Positions 17,551-26,328 of a stretch of DNA of 35,780 bases are shown piece after piece. The DNA is from Scytonema sp. UIC 10036. Lineage in GTDB: Bacteria; Cyanobacteriota; Cyanobacteriia; Cyanobacteriales; Nostocaceae. Below the pieces are notes generated by a model. The model had not been told where the DNA came from and searched no databases. It saw only the letters and a list, made by a program, of their open reading frames with translations. Location of the stretch: positions 1 through 35,780 of the forward strand of contig NZ_WJFC01000129.1 of NCBI RefSeq assembly GCF_009725235.1, written 5' to 3'. The position numbers were made by a program, and so were the translations under genes. Every line of letters begins with the position of its first letter. The first letter of the stretch is position 1.

Positions 17551-18402
17551 GTGGCTGAACTGATAGGAAGAACAGAGCGGTGGCGACCGCCTCTAGTTGA
17601 GCAAAACACAGCTTTGGAAGTATGCGCTTTGACTCGCAAGTTTGGGAAATTTACCGCAGTCAATAGCTTGAGCTTCACTGTGGAAGCAGGTGAAGTGTTT
17701 GGGTTGCTTGGACCGAATGGTGCGGGAAAGAGTACGGTGATTAAGATGCTCACAACTTTATTACCCCCAACATCGGGAAAAGCTGCGATCGCAGGATTTG
17801 ATGTAGCTCGACAAGCACCGCTCGTCAGGCGCGTTATTGGTTACGTTCCGCAAGCCCTTTCTGCTGATGGTAGTTTAACAGGTTATGAAAATCTATTGAT
17901 TTTTGCCAAGCTGTACGACATTCCCCAAAGCAAAAGGGAACATCTCATCAAAGATGTACTGGCTTTCATGGGTTTGCAAGATGTAACTCACAAACTTGTA
18001 AGAAATTACTCTGGAGGTATGATTCGCAAGTTAGAGATAGCCCAGTCGATTCTGCATCAACCTCAAATTCTATTTCTTGATGAACCAACGGTAGGGTTAG
18101 ACCCCATAGCCCGGAATCAAGTTTGGGAACTCGTACAAAAACTCCGAGAAAATTATGGCACTACCGTACTTTTAACTACCCACTTTTTAGAAGAAGCCGA
18201 TAATTTGTGTCATCGTGTAGCAATTATGCATCAAGGTCAGATGGTTGTGACGGGTACATCAACAGACCTAAAAGCTTCTTTAGATAAGAGCAATGCAACT
18301 TTAGATGACGTATTTATTTACCATACAGGCGATGGATTAACATCAGGAACAAGCTACCGTGAGACATCAAGAACCAGACGCACTGCCCGTCGATTGGGCT
18401 AA
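17551..18402 (+). CDS. DrrA-like ABC transporter ATP-binding protein
   Basis: This 283-residue ATPase belongs to the ABC-2 (DrrA/CcmA) exporter type. It shows Walker A LLGPNGAGKST, Q-loop VPQAL, signature NYSGGMIRKLEIAQ, Walker B ILFLDEPTVGLDP and H-loop TTHFLEEAD, plus the C-terminal ATLDDVFIYHTG element typical of this group. The start is a GTG at 17551 with AGGG about 12 bases upstream; the extra N-terminal 20 residues before the ATPase fold are not essential. The end overlaps the permease gene by 44 bases, so they are co-translated and form one exporter. The substrate is unknown; relatives export antibiotics or lipids. Confidence 0.92.
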   Translation: MAELIGRTERWRPPLVEQNTALEVCALTRKFGKFTAVNSLSFTVEAGEVFGLLGPNGAGKSTVIKMLTTLLPPTSGKAAIAGFDVARQAPLVRRVIGYVPQALSADGSLTGYENLLIFAKLYDIPQSKREHLIKDVLAFMGLQDVTHKLVRNYSGGMIRKLEIAQSILHQPQILFLDEPTVGLDPIARNQVWELVQKLRENYGTTVLLTTHFLEEADNLCHRVAIMHQGQMVVTGTSTDLKASLDKSNATLDDVFIYHTGDGLTSGTSYRETSRTRRTARRLG

Positions 18403-19213
18403 TAGACGATATACTCGTCCAGGGAATATGCTAGCAGCAACTGTAGAACTGTTCAATAAGACAATCGTCCTTGTTGAACTAGAAGTACGCAAGCTAAGAC
18501 ATGACCCCAGCGACATATTTTTACGAACAGCACAACCAACTTTGTGGCTTTTAATTTTTGGGCAAGTCTTTAACCGTATTCGTGCCATTCCTACTGGTGG
18601 TTTGCCCTACATAGACTTTATGACTGCCGGAATTTTAGCTCAGAGCGTGCTATTCATGGCAATTTTTACAGGTGGAATGGCAATTATTTGGGAGAAAGAC
18701 TTGGGAGTGGTTCACAAATTCCTAGCCAGTCCAACTCCCCGCGTAGCTTTGGTACTGGGAAAAGCATTATCCTGTGGAGTGCGAAGCATACCTCAAGCCA
18801 TTATTATTTATGGGTTAGCATTCATACTTGGTGTCCAATTGAATTTTCATCCCCTTTCTCTTTTGGAGGTTGTACTTATTGTAGTTTTGGGAGCAGTGTG
18901 TTTCTCAAACTTTTCAGTGATAATTGCTTGTTTGGTAAAATCACGAGAACGCTTTACGGGCATTGGTCAGTTAATAACCATGCCGTTGTTTTTTGCCAGC
19001 AATGCCATTTACCCTATTTCACTGATGCCAAAATGGTTGCAAGTCATTTCATTTCTCAATCCGTTAACCTATCAAGTTGATGCGTTAAGAGGTGCTATGC
19101 TGCTAAACGGTACAAGCACATACGGGTACGCGTTAGATTTTGGTGTTTTGTTATTTGCAGTTGTTGTCTTGAGCGTTATTGCCGGACGACTGTATCCACA
19201 ACTGGTAGTGTGA
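18359..19213 (+). CDS. ABC-2 type permease (DrrB-like)
   Basis: The 284-residue integral membrane protein has six predicted helices, preceded by about 45 soluble residues. Features are the LRTAQPTLWLLIFGQVFNRI segment, a conserved IIWEKDLGVVHKFLASPTPR cytoplasmic loop, and FFASNAIYPISLMPKWLQVI before the last helices. This is the ABC-2 membrane fold paired with the ATPase encoded just upstream. The GTG start at 18359 lies inside the ATPase gene. An internal ATG at 18428 would give a protein starting MLAATVELFNKTI and is an alternative start that still overlaps nothing essential. Confidence 0.9.
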   Translation: MRHQEPDALPVDWANRRYTRPGNMLAATVELFNKTIVLVELEVRKLRHDPSDIFLRTAQPTLWLLIFGQVFNRIRAIPTGGLPYIDFMTAGILAQSVLFMAIFTGGMAIIWEKDLGVVHKFLASPTPRVALVLGKALSCGVRSIPQAIIIYGLAFILGVQLNFHPLSLLEVVLIVVLGAVCFSNFSVIIACLVKSRERFTGIGQLITMPLFFASNAIYPISLMPKWLQVISFLNPLTYQVDALRGAMLLNGTSTYGYALDFGVLLFAVVVLSVIAGRLYPQLVV

Positions 19214-19444
19214 AGAAAAGTCCCCTTTAGAGGATTCGTGGACACTGATACCCACTCATAATTTTGAATTTGAGTGGGGCGTACAACCCACATTCCGCAG
19301 GTGCGATCGCTTCAGAGTATATCTATTAAACGAATCTTTGACCTTATTATATAGCCTTTCCCAGTTGAATGAAGTACACTGAATAAGATAAAGCTGTGCA
19401 TCTTCACAAGGGTAAAAATGTAAGCGTATTCCCTTTATGTAATC

Positions 19445-19744
19445 ATGGATAATTGCTCCATTCATAAAGGCAAAGAGATTGAAAAACTAATTGAAGCTGC
19501 CGGAGCTAAATTGATTTATTTACCACCATATTCTCCTGATTTTTCGCCAATTGAAAATTGTTGGTCAAAGGTTAAGAACATACTTAGTGCTAGGAATTAT
19601 CCTTCTTTAGCAAAAGCAATTGAGACTGCTTTTAATCAAGTCTCTTTAAACGATATTTATAATTGGTTTACTCACTGCTGCTACTGTACTTCACGCTTAC
19701 TGAGAAACGCTATAAACTCAAACTTCAAGAAAACCGAATATTAG
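19445..19744 (+). pseudogene. IS630-family transposase, C-terminal fragment
   Basis: Ninety-nine residues match the end of an IS630 DDE transposase: MDNCSIHKG (second catalytic Asp), LIYLPPYSPDFSPIENCWSK (catalytic Glu in SPIEN), and the terminal WFTHCCY motif. The N-terminal helix-turn-helix and first catalytic Asp are missing. No matching coding sequence lies in the 230 bases upstream, so the gene is truncated at about 19441. It cannot be active. It lies between the DrrAB-like exporter and the terminator of the RNA-binding protein gene. Confidence 0.85.
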
Positions 19745-19751
19745 AAGTATG

Positions 19752-19780
19752 AAAAAGGCTCAAGCATTTTTGCCTGAGCC
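19752..19780 (-). terminator. Rho-independent terminator downstream of the RRM gene
   Basis: Read on the minus strand, GGCTCAGGCA pairs with TGCTTGAGCC around an AAAA loop (one mismatch), followed directly by TTTTTC. It lies about 110 bases beyond the stop of the RNA-binding protein gene. Confidence 0.8.
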
Positions 19781-19888
19781 ACTGCTAAATAAAGTAAAAG
19801 AGCGTTTATCTGATAGCTCGATGAATCCCTGTGGTAATTCCCTGGTGGTTCGGGAGTCGTATAGCTCTTTGAGCTTTATTTACAAAGC

Positions 19889-20188
19889 TTAGTAACGGTT
19901 GCGGAAACTGCTGTTTCCCCGATTACCACCAAAAGAACCTCTTTCTTCTCTAGGCCTAGCCTTATTCACTTTCAAATCACGTCCCATCCACTCTGCACCA
20001 TCAAGCGCATCAATAGCAGCTGTTTCTTCAGCATCTGTACCCATTTCTACAAAACCAAAGCCGCGTAAACGACCTGTTTCACGATCTGTAGGTAGCTGAA
20101 CTCGCTTGACAGAACCGTATTCTGCAAACACAGCATTCAGACGTTCTTCTGTAACTTCATAAGAAAGATTGCCTACATAAACTGACAT
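19889..20188 (-). CDS. Glycine-poor RRM RNA-binding protein (cyanobacterial Rbp family)
   Basis: The 99-residue protein is a single RNA recognition motif. RNP2 is VYVGNLSY near the N-terminus, and RNP1 RGFGFVEM sits at about residues 42-51; AIDALDGAEWMGRDLKVNKA closes the fold. A short RG/N-rich tail follows (GSFGGNRGNSSFRNRY). These eukaryote-like Rbp proteins in cyanobacteria are mostly cold-induced and bind RNA, often with poly-U preference. GGGAGAC precedes the ATG. A long AT-rich upstream region fits a cold-regulated leader. Unlike the second copy at 29226, no rpsU gene follows it. Confidence 0.93.
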   Translation of the reverse strand: MSVYVGNLSYEVTEERLNAVFAEYGSVKRVQLPTDRETGRLRGFGFVEMGTDAEETAAIDALDGAEWMGRDLKVNKARPREERGSFGGNRGNSSFRNRY

Positions 20189-20483
20189 ACATTGTCTCCC
20201 AAATCATAAATGTGTGGAGATTTAAGTTTCGGAGAAAAGTTTGCCAATACCAAAAACAAAAAGCCTGTTAATACTAAAAACAAAAGCTGTTAACCGAATT
20301 AACTCTCACCTCTCATCATGGCATAGTAGATAACTTTACAGAGAGGTAACGAGAAAACCGTTATATAAAGTTATATAAACAATCAAGAGCTAAGTATACG
20401 CCAAGATAAAAACTTTGATGCGGTACGACGATAACCGCCAGCGTGTACAGGGAGAAATGACCGATCTGTTGGACGCAATGCTT
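20189..20483. other. Upstream region of the RRM gene
   Basis: No gene is present. It includes a short repeated pair, AAAAACAAAAAGCCTGTTAA and a variant, at about 20251-20293. It probably carries the promoter and leader of the minus-strand RRM gene. Confidence 0.4.
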
Positions 20484-20747
20484 TTATGATAACGATTTAT
20501 GTAACTCATTCACTTCAGCCTGAGTGCAACCATAGCCATTGAGCGGCGACGCCGCCTTGCTTTTTGTTGGCATTTTATTGAGAAGAAGCCAGTACTGGCT
20601 AAAGGTCTTCACCATCTGCTCTAGGTTATATATTCCTATAGGCTTAATTAGGTAAGAGTTAGCTCCTAATTCGTAAGAAGAGTTGACATCGCTATCGAGT
20701 TCGGAAGAAGTTAGCATATATGCTTCCAAGCCCTTGAAAGCTGACAT
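20484..20747 (-). pseudogene. Response regulator (Rcp1-like) C-terminal fragment
   Basis: The 87 residues match the second half of a CheY-like receiver of the cyanobacterial Rcp1 group: LTSSELDSDVNSSYELGANS, the conserved Lys in YLIKPIG, and FSQYWLLLNKMP. The N-terminal half with the acidic pocket and phospho-Asp is absent, and the bases upstream do not encode it. The fragment is therefore non-functional as a receiver. Flanking DNA to 20990 contains no other gene. Confidence 0.75.
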
Positions 20748-20990
20748 AGCGCATTCTAGGTGGAGTTAGCTAAAAGCCGTGAAAATCTATACCTATACTG
20801 TATACTCATCTTAACAACGATCAAATCTAGATTTATACAGATGGAATTCTGTAACAGAAAATAAGTGCTAGCTTTAAATTTGACTATCTTATATTTAAAT
20901 TGTATTTTCCCTATTTGTGATTTCTTATTTGTAATTTGGGAAAACACGAGAATTGTGAAGTATAATTGAAATCTATCAACAGCGACGTTT

Positions 20991-21162
20991 GTCAGCACCC
21001 CGCTTTGAAGAAACGGGGCTTCGTGCCTCTCCCTTCAGGTAGCTGACCCGCTTAAGTCCTTAACTGGACTACGTTATCGGCAAGAGTTAAAGTTCGTACC
21101 TGCGAATGCGTGATGCCAGTTCGCTGCTCTACAACCAAATGGTTAACCAGTTTTACGAAGGG
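20991..21162 (-). mobile_element. Possible IS200/IS605-like (TnpB/omega-RNA type) end, interrupted by the outer intron
   Basis: Read on the minus strand, this ends in a hairpin CCCCG...CGGGG (stem halves 20998-21002 and 21014-21018). The hairpin sits between GCTGAC and GTCAGC inverted hexamers. The layout resembles the right end of cyanobacterial IS200/IS605 tnpB elements. No TnpB reading frame survives. If correct, the other part lies at 25763-25975, across the twintron. This is recognition by eye and is tentative. Confidence 0.3.
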
Positions 21163-21720
21163 GTGCGATTCGTTGTGGAAGAATCCCGGTATCCAGTCCG
21201 GAAATAACTCCACCAACCTGACGGCAGATTACCGTCATTAAGGCTGAACTCTCGGTCGGATGTGGGTGCAAGCCCCACTCATCAGACTCAGATGTAACTC
21301 CCGACCTGCCCACGGCGACCGTACTCGGAATTGCGGAGACCGAAGCTGGGAACAGGGCACAACCAGACATCCGTTGCGGGATGACACTGGTGCTAATGGG
21401 GGGTTCCTATGGTGAAACCGAGCCTACAAAAGCAACCCAAAAACAAGCGGGGCGCAACACAAAAAAACCTCGACTTCACTGGAGCTAATTCCCGCCTCAG
21501 TACCCTTCGGTAGAGGCAAGAGTCTAGGGGATTCAGTGGTTGAAATGGCTACACCTAACGGAACTATCAATCTGACTGAGGGAACGAAGAAAAACGGATT
21601 GAAGGTCAAGGGAAAGGTCGAACCCCTTGTAGGCAAGACGAGTTGCGGAACTCCTTCGATTCGGGTAGGACACAGCGTAATTGCTGTGAGGTGTTCAGAG
21701 TAAATGAATTGGAGTAGAGC

Positions 21721-22290
21721 ATGATTAGACGCAGTAGCAATACTAGCGAATCCTGGAAGACGTTACCGTGGAAGAAATTCCGCCAAAACCTATTCCGCCT
21801 GCAAACAAGAATTTATAAAGCCGTTTGTGTTGGTGACTACCGGAAAGCGAAGTCCCTCCAAAAGCTGATTCTGAAATCCACCTCAGCACGGTTGCTTGCT
21901 GTACGCCAAGTATCGCAGTTAAACGCTGGTAAAAAGACCCCAGGAATCGACGGCATAGCCAAGCTCACCTTTTCGCAACGGTTTGACCTAGCGAATGAGC
22001 TACTACGTCACGGCAGAAACTGGCAACACCAGGGACTACGCGAAATCCCCATTCCTAAGAAGGATGGCAAGATGCGAATTCTCAAGGTTCCGACTATGGC
22101 AGACAGGGCGTGGCAATGCCTCGTCAAATACGCACTAGAACCAGCGCACGAAGCGACCTTTCACGCTAGAAGCTACGGATTCAGAACAGGACGTTCCACG
22201 CATGATGCACAGAAATTCCTGTTCAACAATCTCAATTCAAGAGTGAACGGAATATCCAAGCGAGTCATCGAATTGGATATCGAAAAGTGC
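21721..22290 (+). CDS. Outer intron reverse transcriptase-maturase, 5' part
   Basis: These 190 codons encode the N-terminus of a group II intron protein: PGIDGIAKLTF, a REIPIPKKDGKMRILKVPT block, CLVKYALEPAHEATFHARS, YGFRTGRSTHDAQKF, and ending in RVIELDIEKC, the first half of RT motif A including the catalytic Asp. Translation of the unspliced DNA continues only VRRDD before a stop in the inner intron. Joining to 24693 restores the frame exactly (C190 then FDRISHSAIMDR), giving a 517-residue protein. GGAG lies 7 bases before the ATG. Confidence 0.88.
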
Positions 22291-22798
22291 GTGCGCCGCG
22301 ACGATTAACGCGGTATTCCCAACCAAGTTGGGAGAGACTAAGAAGAATGTCTCTAAGTCAACCAACTTACCTGGAGTCGAAAGACAAAAGGGACAACAGC
22401 ATGTTGGTAAAGCCGGAAATGGAGAGAAGGCGTTAAAACCATTGTTCGGCAAGACTTGTGTGACAAGGTGAAGATTAAACTATCTGAAGCCCAATTCTGA
22501 CGGTATACTCGATTACCTATTCCTACAACGCCTAAAAGGAATAATCGTTTGTGTGTAGTTTTAAGCATTTGAACCACACAACTTCTTTAAACGAAGTCAG
22601 CCACCGATGAGATGGCTTAACGAATGAGTGGGACACCTAAATCACACTGATACGTACCGAGTTGATGAAGCGCGGGATGGTCTATGGGACGCGAGTCCTA
22701 TGACTACAGAGTTCCCATAGTAGTCCGAGGGCGGGAAAGCCGTCCACATGGCAAAGGGGAACAGGTATTTCTTACATTGTTACCGAGAGGTACGCGAG

Positions 22799-24583
22799 AT
22801 GCGAAACGCCGAAACGGTGTTAAATGTAATCCGAGACAGGGGGTACCGGGGTTTACCACTGGATGATGTCTACAGACAGTTGTTCAATCCCGACTTGTAC
22901 CTTTTAGCGTATAGCCGCATTTATAAAAATGCTGGAGCAATGACGCCTGGGATAACTCAGGAAACTGCTGACGGAATGTCCATGAAAAAGATTGAAACTC
23001 TTATCGAAGAGATTCGATATGAACGCTTTCGATGGACACCAGTGAGGCGAATTAATATTCCCAAGAAAAATGGGAAAACTCGACCACTAGGTATTCCTAC
23101 TTGGAAAGACAAATTGGTTCAAGAAGTAGTACGTTTAATATTAGAAGCGTATTATGAACCCCAATTTTCCGACAACAGTCATGGTTTCAGACCAAAACGC
23201 GGATGCCATACGGCGCTAACAGTAATAGACCGCACTTGGCAAGGAACCAAGTGGTTTATTGAAGGAGATATCAAAGGCTGTTTTGACAACATAGACCATA
23301 AAATCTTAATGTCAATTCTGTGCGAGAAAATCCAAGATAACCGCTTCCTGAGATTGATTGAAAACTTACTCAAGGCAGGTTATTGTGAGCAATGGAGATA
23401 TCACTCCACCCTCAGCGGAACACCGCAAGGCGCGATAGTATCACCCATACTCGCCAATATCTATCTTGATAAATTCGATAAATTTATCGAACGGACACTT
23501 ATCCCAGAGTATACAAGAGGTAAAGCAAGGGCAGAAAATCCGGAATACTCAAAACTCGTAAAACTTGCCTGGTATTACAGGAAGAAGGGACAAATTGAAA
23601 AAGCGCGTCAACTGGAAATTCAATACCAGCAAATGCCTTCCAAAGATGTTCGTGACCCTAAATACAGAAGGCTAAATTATGTGCGGTACGCTGATGATTT
23701 TCTACTTGGATTCATTGGTTCATTTCAAGAGGCAAAAGAAATCAAGGAAAAATTGAAGACATTTCTAGCGGAAAATCTTCAGCTAGAATTATCTAAAGAA
23801 AAGACCTTAATTACTCATGCTAGAAACGAAGCAGCGAACTTCTTAGGTTACGAAATTCTAGTTCAATATTCCGACACTAAGCATACCAATGGTAAGCGCT
23901 CAATTAATGGAATTACTGGACTAAGAATTCCCACAAGCTTTGTAGAAGAAAAATGTTCTCTCTATATGAGAAATGGGAAACCCATTCACCGCCCTGAATT
24001 AATAAATGATGATGATTTCACTATCATCAACATTTACCAATCAGAATATAGAGGGTACGTACAATTCTACAGCCTTGCTCAAAACATCGCGTGGCTCCAA
24101 AAACTCCAATGGGTTATGTGGAGTTCGTTGATGAAAACTCTTGCTTGTAAACACAAAACTAGCGTGGCTAAAATTTGCGCGAAGTATCACAAGACGGTAA
24201 AACTGCCACACGGTCTAAGAAAGTGTGTCGAAATCACCGTCCCAAGAGAAGGCAAGAAACCCTTAGTGGCTCGTTTCGGTGGTATACCACTAAAACGCAA
24301 CCTAAAAACAATCATAGAAGACCTGCCACGAGCGCGAAAGCCCGCGTTCAGAAATGAACTGATTAAACGGCTTCAAGCTGATGAATGCGAGATTTGTGGG
24401 GCAAGAGGTGATATTGAAGTTCACCATATTCGCGCCCTCAAAGACCTCAAAACCAAAGGTAGAAAAGAAAAACCGCAATGGATGCAAATCATGTCCGCAC
24501 GTAGGAGAAAAACTTTGATGGTCTGCCCTCAATGCCATGATGCTATACACGCAGGTAACCCCGCAGGTAAACAAGTCTCATGA
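22799..24583 (+). CDS. ltrA: Inner intron-encoded protein (reverse transcriptase, maturase, HNH endonuclease)
   Basis: From the ATG at 22799 the protein is about 594 residues. RT blocks are readable: RRINIPKKNGKTRPLGIPT, FRPKRGCHTA, motif A FIEGDIKGCFDNID, GTPQGAIVSPILANIYLD, and catalytic YVRYADDFLL. A maturase (X) region follows, with FYSLAQNIAWLQKLQWVM. The C-terminus is an HNH nuclease with CEICG, IEVHHIRAL and CPQCHDAIHAG. All catalytic residues are present. The frame is open to an ATG at 22748, but the protein family starts MRNAETVL and GAGAGG precedes 22799. It would splice its own intron RNA and drive retrohoming. Confidence 0.93.
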   Translation: MRNAETVLNVIRDRGYRGLPLDDVYRQLFNPDLYLLAYSRIYKNAGAMTPGITQETADGMSMKKIETLIEEIRYERFRWTPVRRINIPKKNGKTRPLGIPTWKDKLVQEVVRLILEAYYEPQFSDNSHGFRPKRGCHTALTVIDRTWQGTKWFIEGDIKGCFDNIDHKILMSILCEKIQDNRFLRLIENLLKAGYCEQWRYHSTLSGTPQGAIVSPILANIYLDKFDKFIERTLIPEYTRGKARAENPEYSKLVKLAWYYRKKGQIEKARQLEIQYQQMPSKDVRDPKYRRLNYVRYADDFLLGFIGSFQEAKEIKEKLKTFLAENLQLELSKEKTLITHARNEAANFLGYEILVQYSDTKHTNGKRSINGITGLRIPTSFVEEKCSLYMRNGKPIHRPELINDDDFTIINIYQSEYRGYVQFYSLAQNIAWLQKLQWVMWSSLMKTLACKHKTSVAKICAKYHKTVKLPHGLRKCVEITVPREGKKPLVARFGGIPLKRNLKTIIEDLPRARKPAFRNELIKRLQADECEICGARGDIEVHHIRALKDLKTKGRKEKPQWMQIMSARRRKTLMVCPQCHDAIHAGNPAGKQVS

Positions 24584-24598
24584 TAATGGAATACTGGA

Positions 24599-24632
24599 GA
24601 GCCGTGTACCTGGAAACTCGTAAGCACGGTTC
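24599..24632 (+). ncRNA. Group II intron domain V of the inner intron
   Basis: A 34-nt hairpin starts GAGCCGTGTACC and closes GCACGGTTC, with a GAAA-type loop and the AGC catalytic triad at the base. It lies 15 bases after the inner protein gene. Confidence 0.85.
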
Positions 24633-24692
24633 GGCGGGGGCTAGTTGGAAAAGGAGCCAATAATTGGAAACCTCGCTAGCTAGCTACCCACT

Positions 24693-25676
24693 TTCGACAG
24701 GATAAGCCATTCGGCGATTATGGACAGACTCATTGCTACACGTAGCATCAGGCAAGGAATACTTCGTTGCCTCAAAGCCGGAGTCAATCCAGAATTCCCC
24801 GAACAAGGTACCCCCCAAGGGGGAGTGGTGAGTCCTCTACTCGCGAACATTGCGCTCAATGGGATTGAGGACGTTCACCAAACCAGAGGCATAGCAGACC
24901 GTAAACGCTGTATGGTGTCTCAATGCGTCAGATACGCTGACGATATGGTGATTATACTTAAACCAGAAGATAACGCGCAAGAAATACTGGACAAAATCAG
25001 CAAGTTTCTTGCCGACAGGGGGATGAACATCAGTGAAAAGAAGACCAAGCTAACCGCTACGACAGATGGTTTTGACTTTCTCGGTTGGCGCTTTAAGGTG
25101 CAAACCAACGGAAAGTTTCGATGCGTCCCTTCTGCGGATAACTTCAAAAAGTTCCGTCAGAAAGTCAAAGCCATCGTCAACAATTCAAACTATGGTGCTA
25201 GGGTAAAAGCCCAAAAGCTTGCGCCTATAGTGAGAGGTTGGAGGAATTACCACCGCTACTGCAAAATGGATGGCTCAAGATTCTCCTTGTACCACATTCA
25301 GCACAGAGCGCTTAGGAAGTTCAATAAAGAAACCAAACAGAGCTACCAATCTAGCAAGAAACTACTAGATAAGGCGTTCCCTACAGTTTCTTACTCCGAA
25401 AACAATCATATCCTTGTCAAGAGAAACAAATCTCCCTTTGACGGTGATATCACCTACTGGAGCCAACGTAACAGCAAACTCTACGACGGTGAAACCTCTA
25501 TTGCCTTAAAACGGCAAAACCATACTTGTGCAGCCTGTGGATTAAAGTTCCTATCCGATGAGCGAGTACACCTCCATCACATTGACGGGAACCACGCCAA
25601 CCGGAAAAAAGTAAACCTGATAGCAGTCCACGAAAGCTGTCATGATTACTTGCACATGAGCAAAAGCGTAAGCTAA
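24693..25676 (+). CDS. Outer intron reverse transcriptase-maturase, 3' part with HNH domain
   Basis: The frame continues from residue 191 of the outer RT: FDRISHSAIMDR, then GTPQGGVVSPLLANIALNGI, catalytic VRYADDMVIIL, and DFLGWRFKVQ. A maturase region has VRGWRNYHRYCKMDG, and a C-terminal HNH module has CAACGLKF, VHLHHIDGNHANRK and HESCHDYLH. Translation from the internal ATG at 24720 alone would lack motif A and be inactive as RT. A functional protein needs splicing of the inner intron first. The frame is undamaged, suggesting recent insertion. Confidence 0.88.
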   Translation, partial: FDRISHSAIMDRLIATRSIRQGILRCLKAGVNPEFPEQGTPQGGVVSPLLANIALNGIEDVHQTRGIADRKRCMVSQCVRYADDMVIILKPEDNAQEILDKISKFLADRGMNISEKKTKLTATTDGFDFLGWRFKVQTNGKFRCVPSADNFKKFRQKVKAIVNNSNYGARVKAQKLAPIVRGWRNYHRYCKMDGSRFSLYHIQHRALRKFNKETKQSYQSSKKLLDKAFPTVSYSENNHILVKRNKSPFDGDITYWSQRNSKLYDGETSIALKRQNHTCAACGLKFLSDERVHLHHIDGNHANRKKVNLIAVHESCHDYLHMSKSVS

Positions 25677-25685
25677 GAACGTCGG

Positions 25686-25719
25686 AAGCTGGGTGCAGGG
25701 AAACCCGCACGCCCAGATT
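25686..25719 (+). ncRNA. Group II intron domain V of the outer intron
   Basis: Hairpin AAGCTGGGTGC pairs with GCACGCCCAGATT across a GGGAAACCC tip with a GAAA loop and a two-base bulge, matching domain V shape. It is followed by a domain VI-like hairpin, 25723-25760. Confidence 0.7.
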
Positions 25720-25762
25720 TAACAGAGAGGTGCGGGGCATCATAGCCCCCATCGACTCTACC

Positions 25763-25975
25763 TAAGACAGTGCTGTTTGGATAGTACCGACTGATAACTT
25801 TGGCTAGGCTCAGATTACTGGAGTAGCAAGGCGTTCCCGGCATATAGGGAAGTGGATAGGTACTACTCCTCTGCTTATCCAACCCCGTAAGGGGACAGCT
25901 AATAAATTAGCTCGTGTCGTGTTTCCTCCGTGGGCTAAAGCCGCACGGTTTCCATACTCCCGGATTTTTTTAGAT
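25763..25975. other. Sequence downstream of the twintron; possible remainder of the interrupted IS
   Basis: No gene is readable across the 213 bases. At 25928-25948 there is a strong hairpin, CCGTGGGC with a TAAA loop and GCC(G)CACGG. It resembles the imperfect hairpins at the ends of IS200/IS605-type elements, which would fit the fragment at 20991-21162, but I cannot prove they were one element. Confidence 0.3.
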
Positions 25976-26022
25976 GAAAAACTTAAGCTTTAGAAACTAA
26001 AACCTATTCTCTGGAGTTCTCC

Positions 26023-26328
26023 ATGTCAAACTTAGTCTCTCCTCTCCAACCCGCCGTCTTAATCACCATCATTGGGGAAACGGTGCTGAAAGACCGTATT
26101 GTCAAGCTACTGAAAAACCATAGTGTAAGCGGCTACACTATTAGTCAAGTTCAGGGTGAGGGCGGACACGGAAGACGCTTGTCAGACTTACCAGGCTACA
26201 ACACTAATATTGAAATCAAGACCATTGTTTCATTAGAAGTATCTGATGCAATCCTTTCGGCACTGAAAGAGGAGCAAGGTAAGCATGCCTTAATCGCTTT
26301 CCGACACAATGTAGAAGCTTTTTATTAA
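26023..26328 (+). CDS. PII-like signalling protein (SbtB-like group)
   Basis: The 101-residue protein has the PII-like ferredoxin-type fold: a beta strand AVLITIIGETVLKDRIVKLL, GYTISQVQGEGGHGRR at the T-loop position, and a second half with IEIKTIVSLEVSDAILSAL and a final HALIAFRHNVEAFY strand. It lacks the Tyr-loop signature of canonical GlnB. It is nearer to short PII-like proteins that partner transporters, such as SbtB with bicarbonate carriers, where bound nucleotide tunes transport. A good GGAG site precedes the ATG. No transporter gene lies next to it; mobile DNA ends about 50 bases upstream, so a former partner may have been displaced. Confidence 0.7.
   Translation: MSNLVSPLQPAVLITIIGETVLKDRIVKLLKNHSVSGYTISQVQGEGGHGRRLSDLPGYNTNIEIKTIVSLEVSDAILSALKEEQGKHALIAFRHNVEAFY

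Larger units (their letters stand above)
22291..24692 (+). mobile_element. Inner group II intron nested in the outer intron's RT gene
   Basis: The 2,402-bp intron begins GTGCG at 22291. It ends near CTACCCACT at 24692, after a canonical 34-nt domain V at 24599-24632 and a domain VI hairpin. Removing exactly this segment rejoins TGC and TTC and restores the outer RT frame. GCATTT at 22565-22570 can pair with the 5' exon bases AAGTGC (one wobble). The A just before it can pair with the first base of the 3' exon, as EBS1 and delta do. The protein gene is intact, so the inner intron may still be active. Confidence 0.88.
21163..25761 (+). mobile_element. Outer group II intron carrying a nested second intron (twintron)
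   Basis: The 5' end is GTGCG at 21163. The 7 bases CCCTTCG at 21503-21509 (candidate EBS1) are perfectly complementary to the last 7 bases of the upstream exon, CGAAGGG, which supports this boundary. The 3' side has a domain V-like hairpin at about 25686-25719 (AGC start, GAAA loop in GGGAAACCC). A domain VI hairpin follows with a candidate branch A at 25755, and the end is near CTAC at 25761 (one base uncertain). The ORF in domain IV is a reverse transcriptase-maturase split by the inner intron at 22291-24692. Without the inner intron it would be about 2.2 kb. Confidence 0.85.

Noticed and set aside
20756..20998. 80-codon minus-strand frame
   Set aside because: AT-rich, low complexity and unlike any protein known to me.
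24720..25676. Independent short reverse transcriptase gene from the internal ATG
   Set aside because: It lacks RT motif A, and the frame joins perfectly to the upstream part once the inner intron is removed.
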